NCBI RefSeq assembly: GCF_007992075.1
Contig: NZ_BJZO01000001.1
Location: 1-64,000, forward strand
Direction of reading: 5' to 3'
Source of the DNA: Pararhodospirillum oryzae
Lineage (GTDB): Bacteria; Pseudomonadota; Alphaproteobacteria; Rhodospirillales; Rhodospirillaceae
DNA length: 64,000 nt
In this document: positions 16,826 to 26,933 of the stretch, piece by piece
Layout of the letters: each line of letters begins with the position of its first letter
Position numbering within the stretch: position 1 is the first letter of the stretch
Notes under the pieces: generated by a model
The model's database searches: none
The model's input: the letters and a program-made list of their open reading frames with translations, nothing else
What the model was told of the DNA's origin: nothing
Position numbers and translations under genes: made by a program

Positions 16826-18883
16826 TTAATAACGCTGGTATTGTTCGTCTTCCTTATCTCCTTCGTCAAGGGTCAGCGAAATGCCTTTGGAGAGGGATGC
16901 GCTTTTCTCTTGGCTGTGGGGCTTATTTAAGCGCTTGACGGGAAGAGAGGGGTGGGCCTGGGTTCCCCGAGAGGGACTGGCGTGGAAAGAAGAAGAGGAT
17001 TTGACTTCCTCTCCACCAATCTTGAAGAAGCTCATCGTGCCATCCAGCTGTTCTGCCTGGGCGGCCAGTTCCTCGGACGTCGCCGACATTTGTTCGGAAG
17101 CGCTGGCGTTTTGCTGAGTAACCTGGTCAAGCTGGCGGATGGCGGTGTTGATTTGCGCGGCGCCCGTGTTCTGCTCACGCACCGCGGCGCTGATTTCCTC
17201 GACCAGTTCCGCGGTGCGCCGGATGTCGGGGACCAGCTTGGTCAGCATCTGCCCGGCCTCGGCCGAAATCGACAAGGTGTCGGACGACAGCACCATGATT
17301 TCCGACGCCGCCGCCTGACTGCGTTCGGCCAGCTTGCGCACCTCCGAGGCCACCACGGCAAACCCCTTGCCATGCTCACCGGCGCGCGCCGCCTCAATGG
17401 CCGCGTTGAGCGCGAGAAGGTCGGTCTGGCGGGCGATCTCCTGCACAATGATGATTTTCTCGGCGATGGTGCGCATGGCTTCCACGGCTTTGGAAACGGC
17501 CTGGCCGCTCGTTTCGGCATCGGATGCGGACTGGCGGGCGATTTTTTCGGTTTCGCTGGCGTTTTCGGCGCTTTGCTTGATGGTGGCGGCCATTTCCTCC
17601 ATGGACGAGGAAGCCTCCTCGGCCGCCGAGGCCTGCTCGGTTGCCCCTTGCGCCATCTCCTCGGCGGTCGAGGACAGTTGCTGACTGCCCGCCGACACCT
17701 GCCGCGCGGCCCCCAGGGCCTCGCCAACGATGGACCGCAGCGTGGTGGTCATGGTGTTCAGCGAGGTGACCAGATCCTTGATCTCGTCGTTGGCCGACAC
17801 GCTAACATTCTGGGTAAGATCGCCATTGGATACAACATGGGCAAGCCCGACCACCTTGGTCAGGCCCCGGCTGATGGAAATCGCGATGAGCAAGGCAACC
17901 GTGATGCTGATCAAAACGGAGGCCACGAGAATGACGAGCATCACCGTGCTGATCGACTTGTAGGACTGTTCGTTGGCCTGAGCCTCCTCGGCCATCTGGG
18001 TCTTCGCGGCCTGGACCAGGCTTTGGATCGGCGTCTCGATTTTCTGGTTGATCTGAGCCCCTTCCGTCGCCAGCAGCGTGATGGCCTTGTGCCGGGTGCT
18101 CTGCAGGGCAAGGGCGCGGGCCTGGCGGGAAAGGTCGGCGTAGGCAGACACCGTTGAACTCAAGATCCGCATGTCGTTGGAAGCCTGGCCGGAAAGGGCT
18201 TCCTCCAGGCCGGACACGGCCGCCATGAGGGAAGACAGGGTTTTCTCCGCCTCGTCGTTGAGCGCCGCCAGCGCCTTCTCGTCCTTGTTCATCAACAGCA
18301 CGCGCTCTTGCTTCTCAAGCAGGCGAAACAGGCCTTGAACCCGAAGGGCGGCAAGAGCCGTGCGGGTGTTGCCAAGGGAATCCGAGCGCTGGACCAGCCC
18401 TTCAAGGGTTCCCTCGATCTGCTGTGACAGATCCCGGCCCTTGCCTTCAATCATTTGCAACGCGTGCGCAATCGTATCCTGGGAAAGAAGGTCCATCACC
18501 CTTTTGGTCAGATCACCGGATTGCTCAAGAAGATCAGTGATGTTCTGAAGCTGCTCGCGCCCTTCCTCCGTAATAAGAAGCGGGCGAATGGCTTCCAGGC
18601 TTGTCTCGGTCGCGTGTATCTTTTCTGCGGCAAGATTTCGCTGCCTTTGAACCTGGGCTTCGTCCTCGGCGATAAGGGCCGTGCGCACCGCGCGGCTGAA
18701 CTCAAGAAAGGATTCCCGAGCCTCCATGGTGAGCGAGGCCTTGCGAGCCGCGTTTTCAACAATAAATACGGTACCATCGTGCATTTTCTGCATCGCCCGA
18801 ATTCCCAAAAGGGAGGACGCGCCGGCCAGAATAATCACAATGGCAAAGGAAATGGCGAGTTTGGCCTTGATTGTAAAGCGCAT
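16826..18883 (-). CDS. Methyl-accepting chemotaxis protein (copy 1)
   Basis: Inner-membrane chemoreceptor, 685 residues. First membrane helix at about 8-28, periplasmic helical sensor (about 30-310), second helix at about 318-340, HAMP, then a cytoplasmic coiled-coil with the invariant tip around [18 protein letters not shown]. The C-terminus EQYQRY fits the x-aromatic-x-x-aromatic pentapeptide used to tether CheR. The signalling half is nearly identical to the receptor at 20061-22229, but the sensor halves differ, so the two should sense different signals through the same machinery. The sensor shows a four-helix-bundle-like pattern without known ligand residues. Confidence 0.95.
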   Translation of the reverse strand: MRFTIKAKLAISFAIVIILAGASSLLGIRAMQKMHDGTVFIVENAARKASLTMEARESFLEFSRAVRTALIAEDEAQVQRQRNLAAEKIHATETSLEAIRPLLITEEGREQLQNITDLLEQSGDLTKRVMDLLSQDTIAHALQMIEGKGRDLSQQIEGTLEGLVQRSDSLGNTRTALAALRVQGLFRLLEKQERVLLMNKDEKALAALNDEAEKTLSSLMAAVSGLEEALSGQASNDMRILSSTVSAYADLSRQARALALQSTRHKAITLLATEGAQINQKIETPIQSLVQAAKTQMAEEAQANEQSYKSISTVMLVILVASVLISITVALLIAISISRGLTKVVGLAHVVSNGDLTQNVSVSANDEIKDLVTSLNTMTTTLRSIVGEALGAARQVSAGSQQLSSTAEEMAQGATEQASAAEEASSSMEEMAATIKQSAENASETEKIARQSASDAETSGQAVSKAVEAMRTIAEKIIIVQEIARQTDLLALNAAIEAARAGEHGKGFAVVASEVRKLAERSQAAASEIMVLSSDTLSISAEAGQMLTKLVPDIRRTAELVEEISAAVREQNTGAAQINTAIRQLDQVTQQNASASEQMSATSEELAAQAEQLDGTMSFFKIGGEEVKSSSSFHASPSRGTQAHPSLPVKRLNKPHSQEKSASLSKGISLTLDEGDKEDEQYQRY

Positions 18884-19118
18884 GGTCTTCCCCTACGTCT
18901 TTTGGGGGCGCCCGCGAGGACGCGGAACGACGGGCAGAGGCGAGATGAGTCCTCCCGCGGAAAGGCGCGGGCATCCCGGCGAAACGGAGCTGGCCCGGCC
19001 TGGGCCGGCCACAATAAAAAACGTCGGTGTTTCAAGGTGGTTCCGGACAGGGTCAGCCCGCCCCCGGATCCCGCGAAACATCAACGACCGCACAGCGTGG
19101 GCTTCTTCCGGTCCAGGT

Positions 19119-19664
19119 TTAATCCAGCGAAAAATCGCTCCCGGATTGATTGGAGGAAGCGGCAGTCAGGTCCTTCAAAGTGAATACATGGGCAATGTCG
19201 AGGATGATAACCAGACGTCCGTTGCGCCGTCCCAACCCCGCCACGGCTTCCGAACGCCAGCGTGTTCCCAGTTCGGCCGGGCGCTCGATCCCGGTGTCAT
19301 CCAGGGCCGCGACCTCGAACACCCGGTCGGTCAGGGCTCCCAGCACGACCGCTCCTTGCGCGCGGGGAATCTCCAGCACCACGATCCGGGTGTGAGGTGT
19401 TCCCTCGCCCGGCGGCAAACCGAATTTGATGCGTAAATCAAAAACGGGAATCCCCTGGCCTCGCACATCAATCAGCCCGCGGAGGGAAGGCGGCATGTCG
19501 GGCAGGCGGGTAAACGGTTGGGGATCCAGAATTTCGCGAACATGCGCGACGTCGAGAGCGAAAATCTCCTGGTCGATCCCAACCGTTACATAGGAACGCT
19601 CCAGGGAGGGAAGGGGAGGTGCCGAATCCAGGGCCTCCCCTGAATCAAGACGTGTTGCGCTCAT
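19119..19664 (-). CDS. cheW: Chemotaxis coupling protein CheW (copy 2)
   Basis: Second near-copy of CheW, 181 residues, single CheW domain with REILDPQPFTRLPDMPP, GLIDVRGQGIPVFDLR and the closing GRLVIILDIAHVF. It stands between the two MCP genes. The ATG at 19664 is preferred (GGAG seven bases upstream, same MSAT start as copy 1) over a GTG 21 bases earlier. Its tail (SSNQSGSDFSLD) differs from copy 1. The 235-base gap that follows it before the next MCP gene holds GC-rich inverted sequences but no gene. Confidence 0.92.
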   Translation of the reverse strand: MSATRLDSGEALDSAPPLPSLERSYVTVGIDQEIFALDVAHVREILDPQPFTRLPDMPPSLRGLIDVRGQGIPVFDLRIKFGLPPGEGTPHTRIVVLEIPRAQGAVVLGALTDRVFEVAALDDTGIERPAELGTRWRSEAVAGLGRRNGRLVIILDIAHVFTLKDLTAASSNQSGSDFSLD

Positions 19665-20060
19665 CCTTTCACTCCAGCGTGCCACGAATGAATTTTGAAA
19701 GCGGCGGGATAGGGCATTCGATCCATCTTTACAGAAAAATGCCCGAATACCGCAACAAGGCTGTATCTTGGATTATTCTTCGTCCTGATCTCCATCGTGT
19801 CAAGAGAACGATCCTGAACCCAGAGCACCGTGCGTTCACCCGGATCCGGACACGGCGCTCTCACTTTTTGTTTTGACGTTCGACCTATCCGAAAAGCGGC
19901 TCCCCCTTTTCGGGTCTCACTCCAGGTTCGTTTTTGACCTATCCAGCGTTAGCTTTTTTGACCGGCAAGCGACGGGGGCCGGGGAAAAACAGGGGAGGGG
20001 AGCCAGGTGCCATCCGTCATTCCCTCCTTTCGCCACAAGACAAAAGGAGGGAGGCGCGGA
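19665..20060. other. Non-coding gap inside chemotaxis operon 1
   Basis: About 400 bases between the MCP copy-2 stop and CheW copy 2, with lower GC than the flanking genes. No credible gene. GACCTATCC occurs twice (19882-19890 and 19936-19944), and T-rich tracts suggest a promoter or processing site, but no hexamer pair or strong terminator is clear. Confidence 0.45.
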
Positions 20061-22229
20061 TCAATAGCGTTGATAATGCTCGTCCTCGTTGTCGCTGTCT
20101 TCGAGAGCAAGTTTGATTCCCTTGGTGGCCCCGGAAGAATTTTCCCGTCCCTGGGACGCCTTCGCGGACTTTTCCGAGGGGGATGGGATGGATTTCGGGG
20201 TGAAGCGCGGTTTGGCCCGTTGCGGGGCAATCGTGGCGCTGTTTTCGATCCGGAAGAAGGCCATCGTGGCTTCCAGCTGCTCGGCCTGGGCGGCCAGTTC
20301 CTCGGAGGTCGCCGACATTTCCTCGGAGGCGCTGGCGTTTTGCTGCGTGACCTGGTCAAGCTGGCGAATGGCGGTGTTGATCTGTTCCGCGCCCGTGTTT
20401 TGCTCGCGGGCGGCCGCGCTGATTTCCTCGACCAGTTCCGCCGTGCGGCGGATGTCGGGCACCAGCTTGGTCAGCATCTGCCCGGCCTCGGCGGAGATTT
20501 CCAGGGTATCCGAGGACAGCACCATGATTTCCGAGGCGGCCGCCTGGCTGCGTTCGGCCAGCTTGCGCACCTCCGAGGCCACCACGGCAAACCCCTTGCC
20601 GTGCTCGCCGGCCCGCGCGGCCTCTATGGCGGCATTGAGGGCGAGAAGATCGGTCTGCCGGGCGATTTCCTGGACGATGTTAATCTTCTGGGCGATGGTC
20701 CGCATGGCATCGACCGCCTTGGAAACGGATTGACCGCTCAGTTCGGCATCGGTCGCCGACTGGCGGGCGATCTTTTCGGTTTCGCTGGCGTTGTCCGCGC
20801 TTTGCTTGATGGTTGAAACCATCTCTTCCATTGACGAGGAAGCCTCCTCGGCGGCCGAGGCCTGCTCGGTCGCGCCCTGGGCCATTTCCTCGGAAGTCGA
20901 GGAAAGCTGCTGACTGCCCGAGGAAACCTGGTTGGCCGCGCTCAACGCCTCGCTCACCACCGTGCGCAAACGCTCCAGCATGGTTTCGAGGGCGATCCCC
21001 AGCACATCCTTTTCGGATTGCCGCTTGGCGGTCACGGTCAGGTTGCCCTGGGCGATGTCGTCCGCCACCTGGGCCATGGTGTTGAGATTGGCCGTCATGG
21101 TGTTGAGGGCGTCGATCAGGTCCCGGATCTCGTCTTGGCTGCTCACCGAAATCTTGTTGCTCAGATCCCCCAGGGACACCGCGTTGGCCAGGCTCACCGC
21201 CTTGGTCAGACCCCGGCTGATGGACAAGGCAATCCAGGTGGCGACGCTCACGCTGACCACGATGGTGACGATCAGAAGCCCGATCATCAAGAAGGTCACC
21301 GAACGATAGGCCTCGGCGTTCTGGGCAACGGCCTGGGCCATGTCCTCCTGGCTGGCCATGACCAGGTCTTCCAGGGGATCCTCAATACCGCTTCGAATCG
21401 CCGCGCCTTGCGCCTTTATGATTGCAAGGGCACTATTGCGACTATTTTGGCTCGCCAGGACCCGAAGTTCCTGGGAAAGCGCCAAATAGGTCGAGGAAAT
21501 TTTTTTGAGGGACTGATACGTCGACGCCGTTATTCCAACCGTACTGGCGCGAAGAGATTCGATATTCTCGTCGATCATGCCCACAACGCTTTGGGCTTCA
21601 CGCTCCAGCTCTGCCAAATCCTGGGCGTTTGTGGAAATGATCATTTCTTTTTCTATTGATCTCAACCTGTAGTACAAGGCACGAATCCTGTTTGATTCGC
21701 TAACAAGCCTTGTATTGTCAAGGGATTGAGCCCCTTGCTCAATCCCATCCAGTGAAGCAAGGAATGCGTCACCTGCCTGCTTGAGCTTTGTATCGGATAA
21801 AATTTCTGCTTTCTTGTTTGTGTTTTTTAATCCTATCTCCTCGATTTGGTTGATTACGCTTGTGTATTCCTGAAGTCCTTTTCTGAAACGTCCTTCAATT
21901 TCCACGTCCTTGCTGGAACGGCTTAATTTTGAGATTTGACTCAGGCTTTCTTCCAGGGAGGCCTGACTTTTGCGTATCCGGTCGATATAATCACGCATTT
22001 CCCCTTCGTCTTCCGTCAGAAAAAAATTCCTGAGTACACGGGTCGCATTGAGAAACTCTGCTTTCATCCGAAATGAAATATTTGTTTTTTGAACAGAATC
22101 TTCGACAATGAAATCCGTTCGCGAATTCATGTCCGACATGGCCATCAGGCCAATAACAGACGATGCGCCCGCGAGAAGAATCACGAGGGCGAACGATGCC
22201 GCCAGCTTTGTCTTGATCGTGATACGCAT
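20061..22229 (-). CDS. Methyl-accepting chemotaxis protein (copy 2, tandem HAMP-like)
   Basis: Inner-membrane chemoreceptor of 722 residues: membrane helix at about 8-28, a long helical periplasmic sensor, second helix at about 320-342, then a HAMP and a second HAMP-like stretch (around [20 protein letters not shown]) before the methylation helices and tip ([18 protein letters not shown]). The C-terminus EHYQRY again fits the CheR-tether pentapeptide. The extra HAMP makes it about 37 residues longer than copy 1. The ATG at 22229 is chosen (GGTGG seven bases upstream; same MR-TIK-KLA start as copy 1). Codon use in the sensor region is less GC-rich than elsewhere in the operon. Confidence 0.95.
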   Translation of the reverse strand: MRITIKTKLAASFALVILLAGASSVIGLMAMSDMNSRTDFIVEDSVQKTNISFRMKAEFLNATRVLRNFFLTEDEGEMRDYIDRIRKSQASLEESLSQISKLSRSSKDVEIEGRFRKGLQEYTSVINQIEEIGLKNTNKKAEILSDTKLKQAGDAFLASLDGIEQGAQSLDNTRLVSESNRIRALYYRLRSIEKEMIISTNAQDLAELEREAQSVVGMIDENIESLRASTVGITASTYQSLKKISSTYLALSQELRVLASQNSRNSALAIIKAQGAAIRSGIEDPLEDLVMASQEDMAQAVAQNAEAYRSVTFLMIGLLIVTIVVSVSVATWIALSISRGLTKAVSLANAVSLGDLSNKISVSSQDEIRDLIDALNTMTANLNTMAQVADDIAQGNLTVTAKRQSEKDVLGIALETMLERLRTVVSEALSAANQVSSGSQQLSSTSEEMAQGATEQASAAEEASSSMEEMVSTIKQSADNASETEKIARQSATDAELSGQSVSKAVDAMRTIAQKINIVQEIARQTDLLALNAAIEAARAGEHGKGFAVVASEVRKLAERSQAAASEIMVLSSDTLEISAEAGQMLTKLVPDIRRTAELVEEISAAAREQNTGAEQINTAIRQLDQVTQQNASASEEMSATSEELAAQAEQLEATMAFFRIENSATIAPQRAKPRFTPKSIPSPSEKSAKASQGRENSSGATKGIKLALEDSDNEDEHYQRY

Positions 22230-22311
22230 GATCATCCCACCTTTTTTTAGACGGTCCTGGACCTTTGAGCCGGTCAAGGAAACGGTCGCAACACAACGAA
22301 GCCTGGAGAAA

Positions 22312-22836
22312 TCAGGCTCCGTTCCGGTCGGTGTTGGAGAAAACGCGGTCCATGTCGAGTATGACAATAAAACCCTGATCGGATTTCCCGATGCTTCTGA
22401 TGAATTCAAGACGCCACGCGATGCCCACCGAGGGCGCTTCTTCCAAGGTGGAGCCGTCGATTTCCATCACGCCAAAAACCTTGTCGGCCAGGATGCCGAC
22501 CAGGCATTCCTCGTTGTCGAGCTGGATCGACAAAACAACAATCCGCGAATCAAGCGTGGTTTCGTCCTGGGTCGCGAGCCCCAGGCGAACCTTGAGATCA
22601 ACGACGGGAACGACCTTGCCGCGGACGTTGAGCAGCCCCTTGATGAACGGGCTGCTGTTGGGCACTTCGGTCAGCGGGACAACGTCCAGGATTTCAAGGA
22701 CAATCGCCGCTTCCAGGGCGAACACGTTGCCTGCCAGGGCCATGGAAAGAACGCACTCGCTCTCCCCCTTCGGGGCGGAGGCAACCAGGGCCCGGCCGGC
22801 GGCCGGAACGGGCAGGGAAGTGGTGGAACCGGTCAT
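22312..22836 (-). CDS. cheW: Chemotaxis coupling protein CheW (copy 3)
   Basis: CheW domain protein of 174 residues, clearly divergent from the other two copies ([36 protein letters not shown]). It begins one base inside the cheA stop, so it is translationally coupled to the kinase and is probably the main CheA partner, while the other two copies travel with the receptors. All expected beta-strand blocks of the family are present. Confidence 0.93.
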   Translation of the reverse strand: MTGSTTSLPVPAAGRALVASAPKGESECVLSMALAGNVFALEAAIVLEILDVVPLTEVPNSSPFIKGLLNVRGKVVPVVDLKVRLGLATQDETTLDSRIVVLSIQLDNEECLVGILADKVFGVMEIDGSTLEEAPSVGIAWRLEFIRSIGKSDQGFIVILDMDRVFSNTDRNGA

Positions 22837-24968
22837 TAGCGCGTCTCCCCGGCGATCAGGTGACGGTCGTCCACACCGGATTGCAAACGGCGATCGTCCG
22901 CGCCGGTCTGGCCCATTTCAATCAGACGCGGCACGTCCATGATCAGCGCCACGGTGCCATCGCCCAGGATGGTCGCGCCCGAGAACTCCCGCACGTCGGC
23001 CATCAGCTTGCCCAGGCTTTTGATGACGGTCTGGTGCTGGCCCACCACCTGGTCAACGACCAGGCCCACGCGCGAGGTGCCCGAGGATACCACCACCACT
23101 TTTTGAAACGGGTCGGGCGGTGTCGAAACCTTGAAGCGCTCGCGCAGGCGCAGGAATGGCACCAGCGCCCCCCGGATGTTGAGAAAGTCACATCCCCTCT
23201 GATCCTTCCGGGCGTCGTCCGAGAGTTCCACGCATTCCTCGACGGTCGACAGGGGCAGGACATAAAGGCCCTTGCCCACGCGCACCAGAAGGCCGTCAAT
23301 GATGGCCAGGGTCAAAGGAAGTTTCAGGGTAATGGTGGTGCCTTCGCCGGGCGTGCTGCCAATCTCGATCGTGCCCCGCAGGGCATCAATGGTGCGCTTG
23401 ACCACGTCCATGCCCACGCCACGCCCCGAAACCGCGCTGACCTCGCGCGCCGTGGAAAAGCCGGGATGGAAGACAAAGGCCAGCAGGTCGCCGTCGGGGA
23501 TCTGGGCGTCGGGAGCGAGAAGACCGCGCTCCTCGGCCTTGGCCCGGATGGCGGATCGGTTCATGCCCCGTCCGTCGTCGGTGATGCTGATCAGCACCTG
23601 CGCGCCGGAGTGCGCCGCCGACAGATGGACGCGCCCCGCCTCGGGTTTGCCTTCGCGGACCCTTTCCTCGGTCGTTTCCAGGCCGTGGTCGATGCAGTTG
23701 CGAACCAGGTGAACCAGCGGGTCGTTGAGCCGTTCAATGACGGTCTTGTCGAGTTCGGAGTCCTCGCCGTCCATGGTCAGCTCGACCGTCTTGCCGAGTG
23801 AACGCGAAACATCGCGCACCACGCGCCGGAAGCGGCCGAACAGCGTGCCGATGGGCACCATCCGGATGCCCATGGTGGTTTCACGCAGGTCCGACGACAG
23901 GCGTTCGATCTCCTCGGCGACCGCGCGCAGGTTGAGATCCTCGCTATCGGCGACGAGCTGACGCAGACGAGCCTGGGCGATCACCAGTTCGCCCACCTGA
24001 TCCATCAGGCTGTCGAGACGTTCCGCCTGGACGCGCAGGCTGCCATGCCCGGCATCCACCCCCATGGGGGTCTTGGGTTCCTCGCGGGCCTTGGATTGCT
24101 CGACCAGGGCCGAGACGATTTTTTCCGGCGAAACCTGCCCCGCCTGGACCAGGAGTTCGCCCACCGGGCGCTGCTGGCGCAAGGCGCCCATCAGGTTGTC
24201 GAGATCGATGTCCCCGCGCTCGACCAGGATTTCGCCCAACCGCTTGGAGTCGTCCTTTTCATAGGCAATGGGTTCGATGCCAATCGTGGCGTCTTCGGCC
24301 ACGAACATGAAAACATCCTCGATCGCCGAGCGTGGCTGTTCCGTGGTCAGGATGATGTCCCACTCCATGTAGCAGGCCACCGGATCCATGTGTTCCAAAG
24401 GAGGAATGCCCTCGGGAAGGGCGATGATGACCGCGTCGCCCAGGGCACGCAGTTCATCGAGCAGGCGCAGGCAGTTGGTCCCGAACGCCATGACCTGGGG
24501 GCCCAGCTTGAGGCGGATCCGCCAGTGGCGGGGGCTCTCGGGCTCGGGGCGGGGGGGCTTGGCTTTCTTGTCGGGCCTGGAGGAGGCCGCGCCGCCCTGG
24601 GGCACGTGGGTGGCCAGCCGGGCCAGAAGGCTTTTTTCCCGCGCCCGGTCCTCCTTGCCGTCAAGCAGATCCCGGATGTGGTCCAGCGCCGCGAGGGTGA
24701 CTTCCAGCAACCCGGGGGAAACGGGGATTTCCCCGTCGCGGGCCCGCTGGAAGGCGCTTTCAACGTGGTGGGTGAAATCCGCCACCTGCGTGAAGCCGAA
24801 GACCGCCCCCGAGCCCTTGATGGTGTGCAAGGCGCGGAAAACCCGGTTGATCTGGTCGGCGTCCCTTGGGTTGCCTTCCAGGTCCAACAAACCGGCTTCC
24901 ATGTCCGCCAGGAGGTCTTCCGCCTCGGCGAGATAGACATCGGCATGCGAGGAGGGGCCGGCGTTCAT
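22836..24968 (-). CDS. cheA: Chemotaxis histidine kinase CheA
   Basis: Cytoplasmic kinase, 710 residues. The Hpt domain holds His48 in FRALHTIKGSGA; a linker and a P2-like region follow, then dimerisation (SLRVQAERLDSLMDQVGELV), the ATPase domain with HLVRNCIDHGLE, DDGRGM and GRGVGMDVV, and the CheW-like P5 (about 575-700). All catalytic boxes are intact. The ATG at 24968 has AAGG seven bases upstream; the frame extends further but into cheY. It should phosphorylate the neighbouring CheY and CheB. Confidence 0.96.
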   Translation of the reverse strand: MNAGPSSHADVYLAEAEDLLADMEAGLLDLEGNPRDADQINRVFRALHTIKGSGAVFGFTQVADFTHHVESAFQRARDGEIPVSPGLLEVTLAALDHIRDLLDGKEDRAREKSLLARLATHVPQGGAASSRPDKKAKPPRPEPESPRHWRIRLKLGPQVMAFGTNCLRLLDELRALGDAVIIALPEGIPPLEHMDPVACYMEWDIILTTEQPRSAIEDVFMFVAEDATIGIEPIAYEKDDSKRLGEILVERGDIDLDNLMGALRQQRPVGELLVQAGQVSPEKIVSALVEQSKAREEPKTPMGVDAGHGSLRVQAERLDSLMDQVGELVIAQARLRQLVADSEDLNLRAVAEEIERLSSDLRETTMGIRMVPIGTLFGRFRRVVRDVSRSLGKTVELTMDGEDSELDKTVIERLNDPLVHLVRNCIDHGLETTEERVREGKPEAGRVHLSAAHSGAQVLISITDDGRGMNRSAIRAKAEERGLLAPDAQIPDGDLLAFVFHPGFSTAREVSAVSGRGVGMDVVKRTIDALRGTIEIGSTPGEGTTITLKLPLTLAIIDGLLVRVGKGLYVLPLSTVEECVELSDDARKDQRGCDFLNIRGALVPFLRLRERFKVSTPPDPFQKVVVVSSGTSRVGLVVDQVVGQHQTVIKSLGKLMADVREFSGATILGDGTVALIMDVPRLIEMGQTGADDRRLQSGVDDRHLIAGETR

Positions 24969-24979
24969 GGCGCGCCCTT

Positions 24980-25345
24980 TCACCCAAGAAATTTCTTGAC
25001 GACGGCGAGAAGCTGTTCTTGCTGGAAAGGCTTGACAATCCATCCGGAGGCACCGGCGGCCTTGGCCTGGGCCTTTTTCGATTCCTCGGATTCGGTGGTC
25101 AGGAAAACAATGGGCGAGAATTTGTGCGCCGGGAGCTTGCGAACCTCGGTGATGAGCTGCAGCCCATCCATGTTCGGCATGTTCAAGTCGGTGATGATCA
25201 TGTCGGCGGTCCCGCTGCCCAGTTTGGCGAGGGCGTCCTTGCCATCGACGGCCGTGGTCACGGAATACCCGGCCGACTCCAAGGTGAAGGCCACCATCTG
25301 GCGGATACTGGCGGAATCATCGACTGTCAGGATCGTCTTTCCCAT
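24980..25345 (-). CDS. cheY: Chemotaxis response regulator CheY
   Basis: Single receiver domain, 121 residues: Asp9-Asp10, phospho-acceptor Asp53 (ITDLNMPNMDG), switch Thr in FLTTES and Lys in IVKPF. It is the likely motor-binding output of the pathway, although alphaproteobacteria often use several CheY proteins. The start is at 25345 with AAGG five bases upstream. It lies 11 bases before cheA. Confidence 0.95.
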   Translation of the reverse strand: MGKTILTVDDSASIRQMVAFTLESAGYSVTTAVDGKDALAKLGSGTADMIITDLNMPNMDGLQLITEVRKLPAHKFSPIVFLTTESEESKKAQAKAAGASGWIVKPFQQEQLLAVVKKFLG

Positions 25346-25352
25346 GAATGCC

Positions 25353-25736
25353 TTACTCCCCTGCCCAGAATGGGTTGAGCCAGCCGTGATCCATGCCTCC
25401 CGGATGGGCAAGGCCGGCGGAAACCAAGGCGCGCGCAAGAACACCCTGGGCGGGTGTCTTTAGAAAAACTCCCTTCCCGGCGTTTTCGCCGCTGCGCCGC
25501 GCGGCAATCAGAATCTGTAAAAAGGTCAGATCAACTTCGGTGGCCTCCTCGCACGCGAGATCGAGGCGGGTCACGGAAGGATCGGCCAGGGCTTCCAGCA
25601 AGGTTTCGCGCATCGCCTCGGCCTGCGCGATGGTGCAAGGACCCCTGAACACAAGGGTTCGGGTGGAGTCGGTTGGCGTCGGGGGCGTCGGGGCGCGCAC
25701 CAGGGAAGACGAGGTGTCAGCAAGATCAGGGGGCAT
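25353..25736 (-). CDS. STAS-domain protein at head of chemotaxis operon
   Basis: 127-residue protein with a STAS fold pattern (TRTLVFRGPCTIAQAEAMRE, RLDLACEEATEVDLTFLQIL). STAS proteins usually act as anti-anti-sigma factors or as small phosphorylatable switches; a serine or threonine at the usual phosphosite is not obvious here (EEATEVDLTF). It is first in the operon, seven bases before cheY, as in other alphaproteobacterial che clusters. The start at 25736 is the first ATG before the domain; an upstream ATG or GTG would add an unstructured leader of up to 36 residues. Confidence 0.75.
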   Translation of the reverse strand: MPPDLADTSSSLVRAPTPPTPTDSTRTLVFRGPCTIAQAEAMRETLLEALADPSVTRLDLACEEATEVDLTFLQILIAARRSGENAGKGVFLKTPAQGVLARALVSAGLAHPGGMDHGWLNPFWAGE

Positions 25737-26933
25737 GACCAGCTTGGACTCCTTGCTTTTAACCAACACAATGCACGGGCGGTATCCACGGCTGGAGGTG
25801 CAGAGAACCATCTGAGTTGCCTGTCCTGCCGCCAGGCCCGCCAAGCATGCCTTGGGTCACCAAGATACCATTTGGAAAAGGTATTCCTAATGCCCCTTCT
25901 TCATTCTTGGATCACTTTAACCTTTTTTTCGGGAGGCGTGGATCCCATCGCCCGAGGATGACCTTATTCAAAAATCGGGAGATCAAACCTTCCCGTGGCA
26001 TGCGATCGCATCGCTACCCATCATGGCTCCATCCTCCACGGAAGTGTAACGAACTGATTGGTCCGGATAGAGTATCCCCTGAAACTAACTGGTGTCCAGA
26101 TTTTTTGAGTATTCATCAGATATAAAGCACGCCAAGCCGAAGGGGAGTAAATTACAGGTTTCATTTTTTGCGCAAAGGGAACGGTCTGGTTTTCCCGGCA
26201 ATCCACGCAATCAAAAAAATGGAATCGATGCGGGCGCAGCGGATTCAAAGGCGGTCGCTACATTGTCGGTTGGTAATTTATTGAATTAAAGTAATGCCAT
26301 AAGATGTTGTTCTCCTGTTTCGTGCGAAGCTCGGTTCGCCGCCCGATCGTCACGAAGGGCCCTGGTGAACCAGCGAATTTCATTCCAAAGGACTTGTTTT
26401 TGTGATTGCCTTCGCCCCAAATCCAAGATGAAAGTGCTGATTTGGCCGAAAAAATCTCCTAAGTAGATATTTTTTGTAGAAAAAAACCTATTGGGGCAAC
26501 TGTGTTTGGCGTGAAAGGAATCGCGTGGCATCCCCCTGGAACCGGTCCTGCTTCCAACGCCCTGGAGCCGCTGCTGGTCCCAACGCCGTGGAACTGCCTC
26601 TCCTTCCTTTATTTCACTATACTTGCCCCAGAATTTTATTTTGGTTATGAATTGGAGACGTCCTTCCCCGGATGGTACCGGGAGCGAACCAATAAGAAGA
26701 TGAATGGATTAGGGAATTTTTAGTCGGAAATGGTCACGTTTCAATGGTTGGGAAACACGAGGAATCAAAAAGTTGGAGCGCGCTCAAGGTTTTTACTTGA
26801 TTTCTTTATATCTTTGGTTGTATAGAAAAGTCCAAGTTTCGATTACCTGAAAAAGGAAAATCGACCAGAAAAAATAATAAATATGTCAACCCATCATCCG
26901 GACATGGAATTTTTCACAAGCAAATTATTTCCA
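25737..26933. other. Long AT-rich intergenic region, no credible gene
   Basis: About 1.2 kb between the chemotaxis operon and the ferrosome-like cluster, visibly poorer in GC than both flanks (A/T runs around 26440-26480 and 26600-26930). Short open frames exist but lack ribosome sites, family motifs and normal codon use. The right-hand part should contain the chemotaxis-operon promoter, but no clear hexamers were found. It may be decayed transferred DNA. Confidence 0.6.

Noticed and set aside
26286-26723. Short open frames in the AT-rich gap (81 codons minus, 73 codons plus)
   Set aside because: No ribosome site, no family resemblance and codon use unlike neighbours; a transposase relic was considered but no motif supports it.
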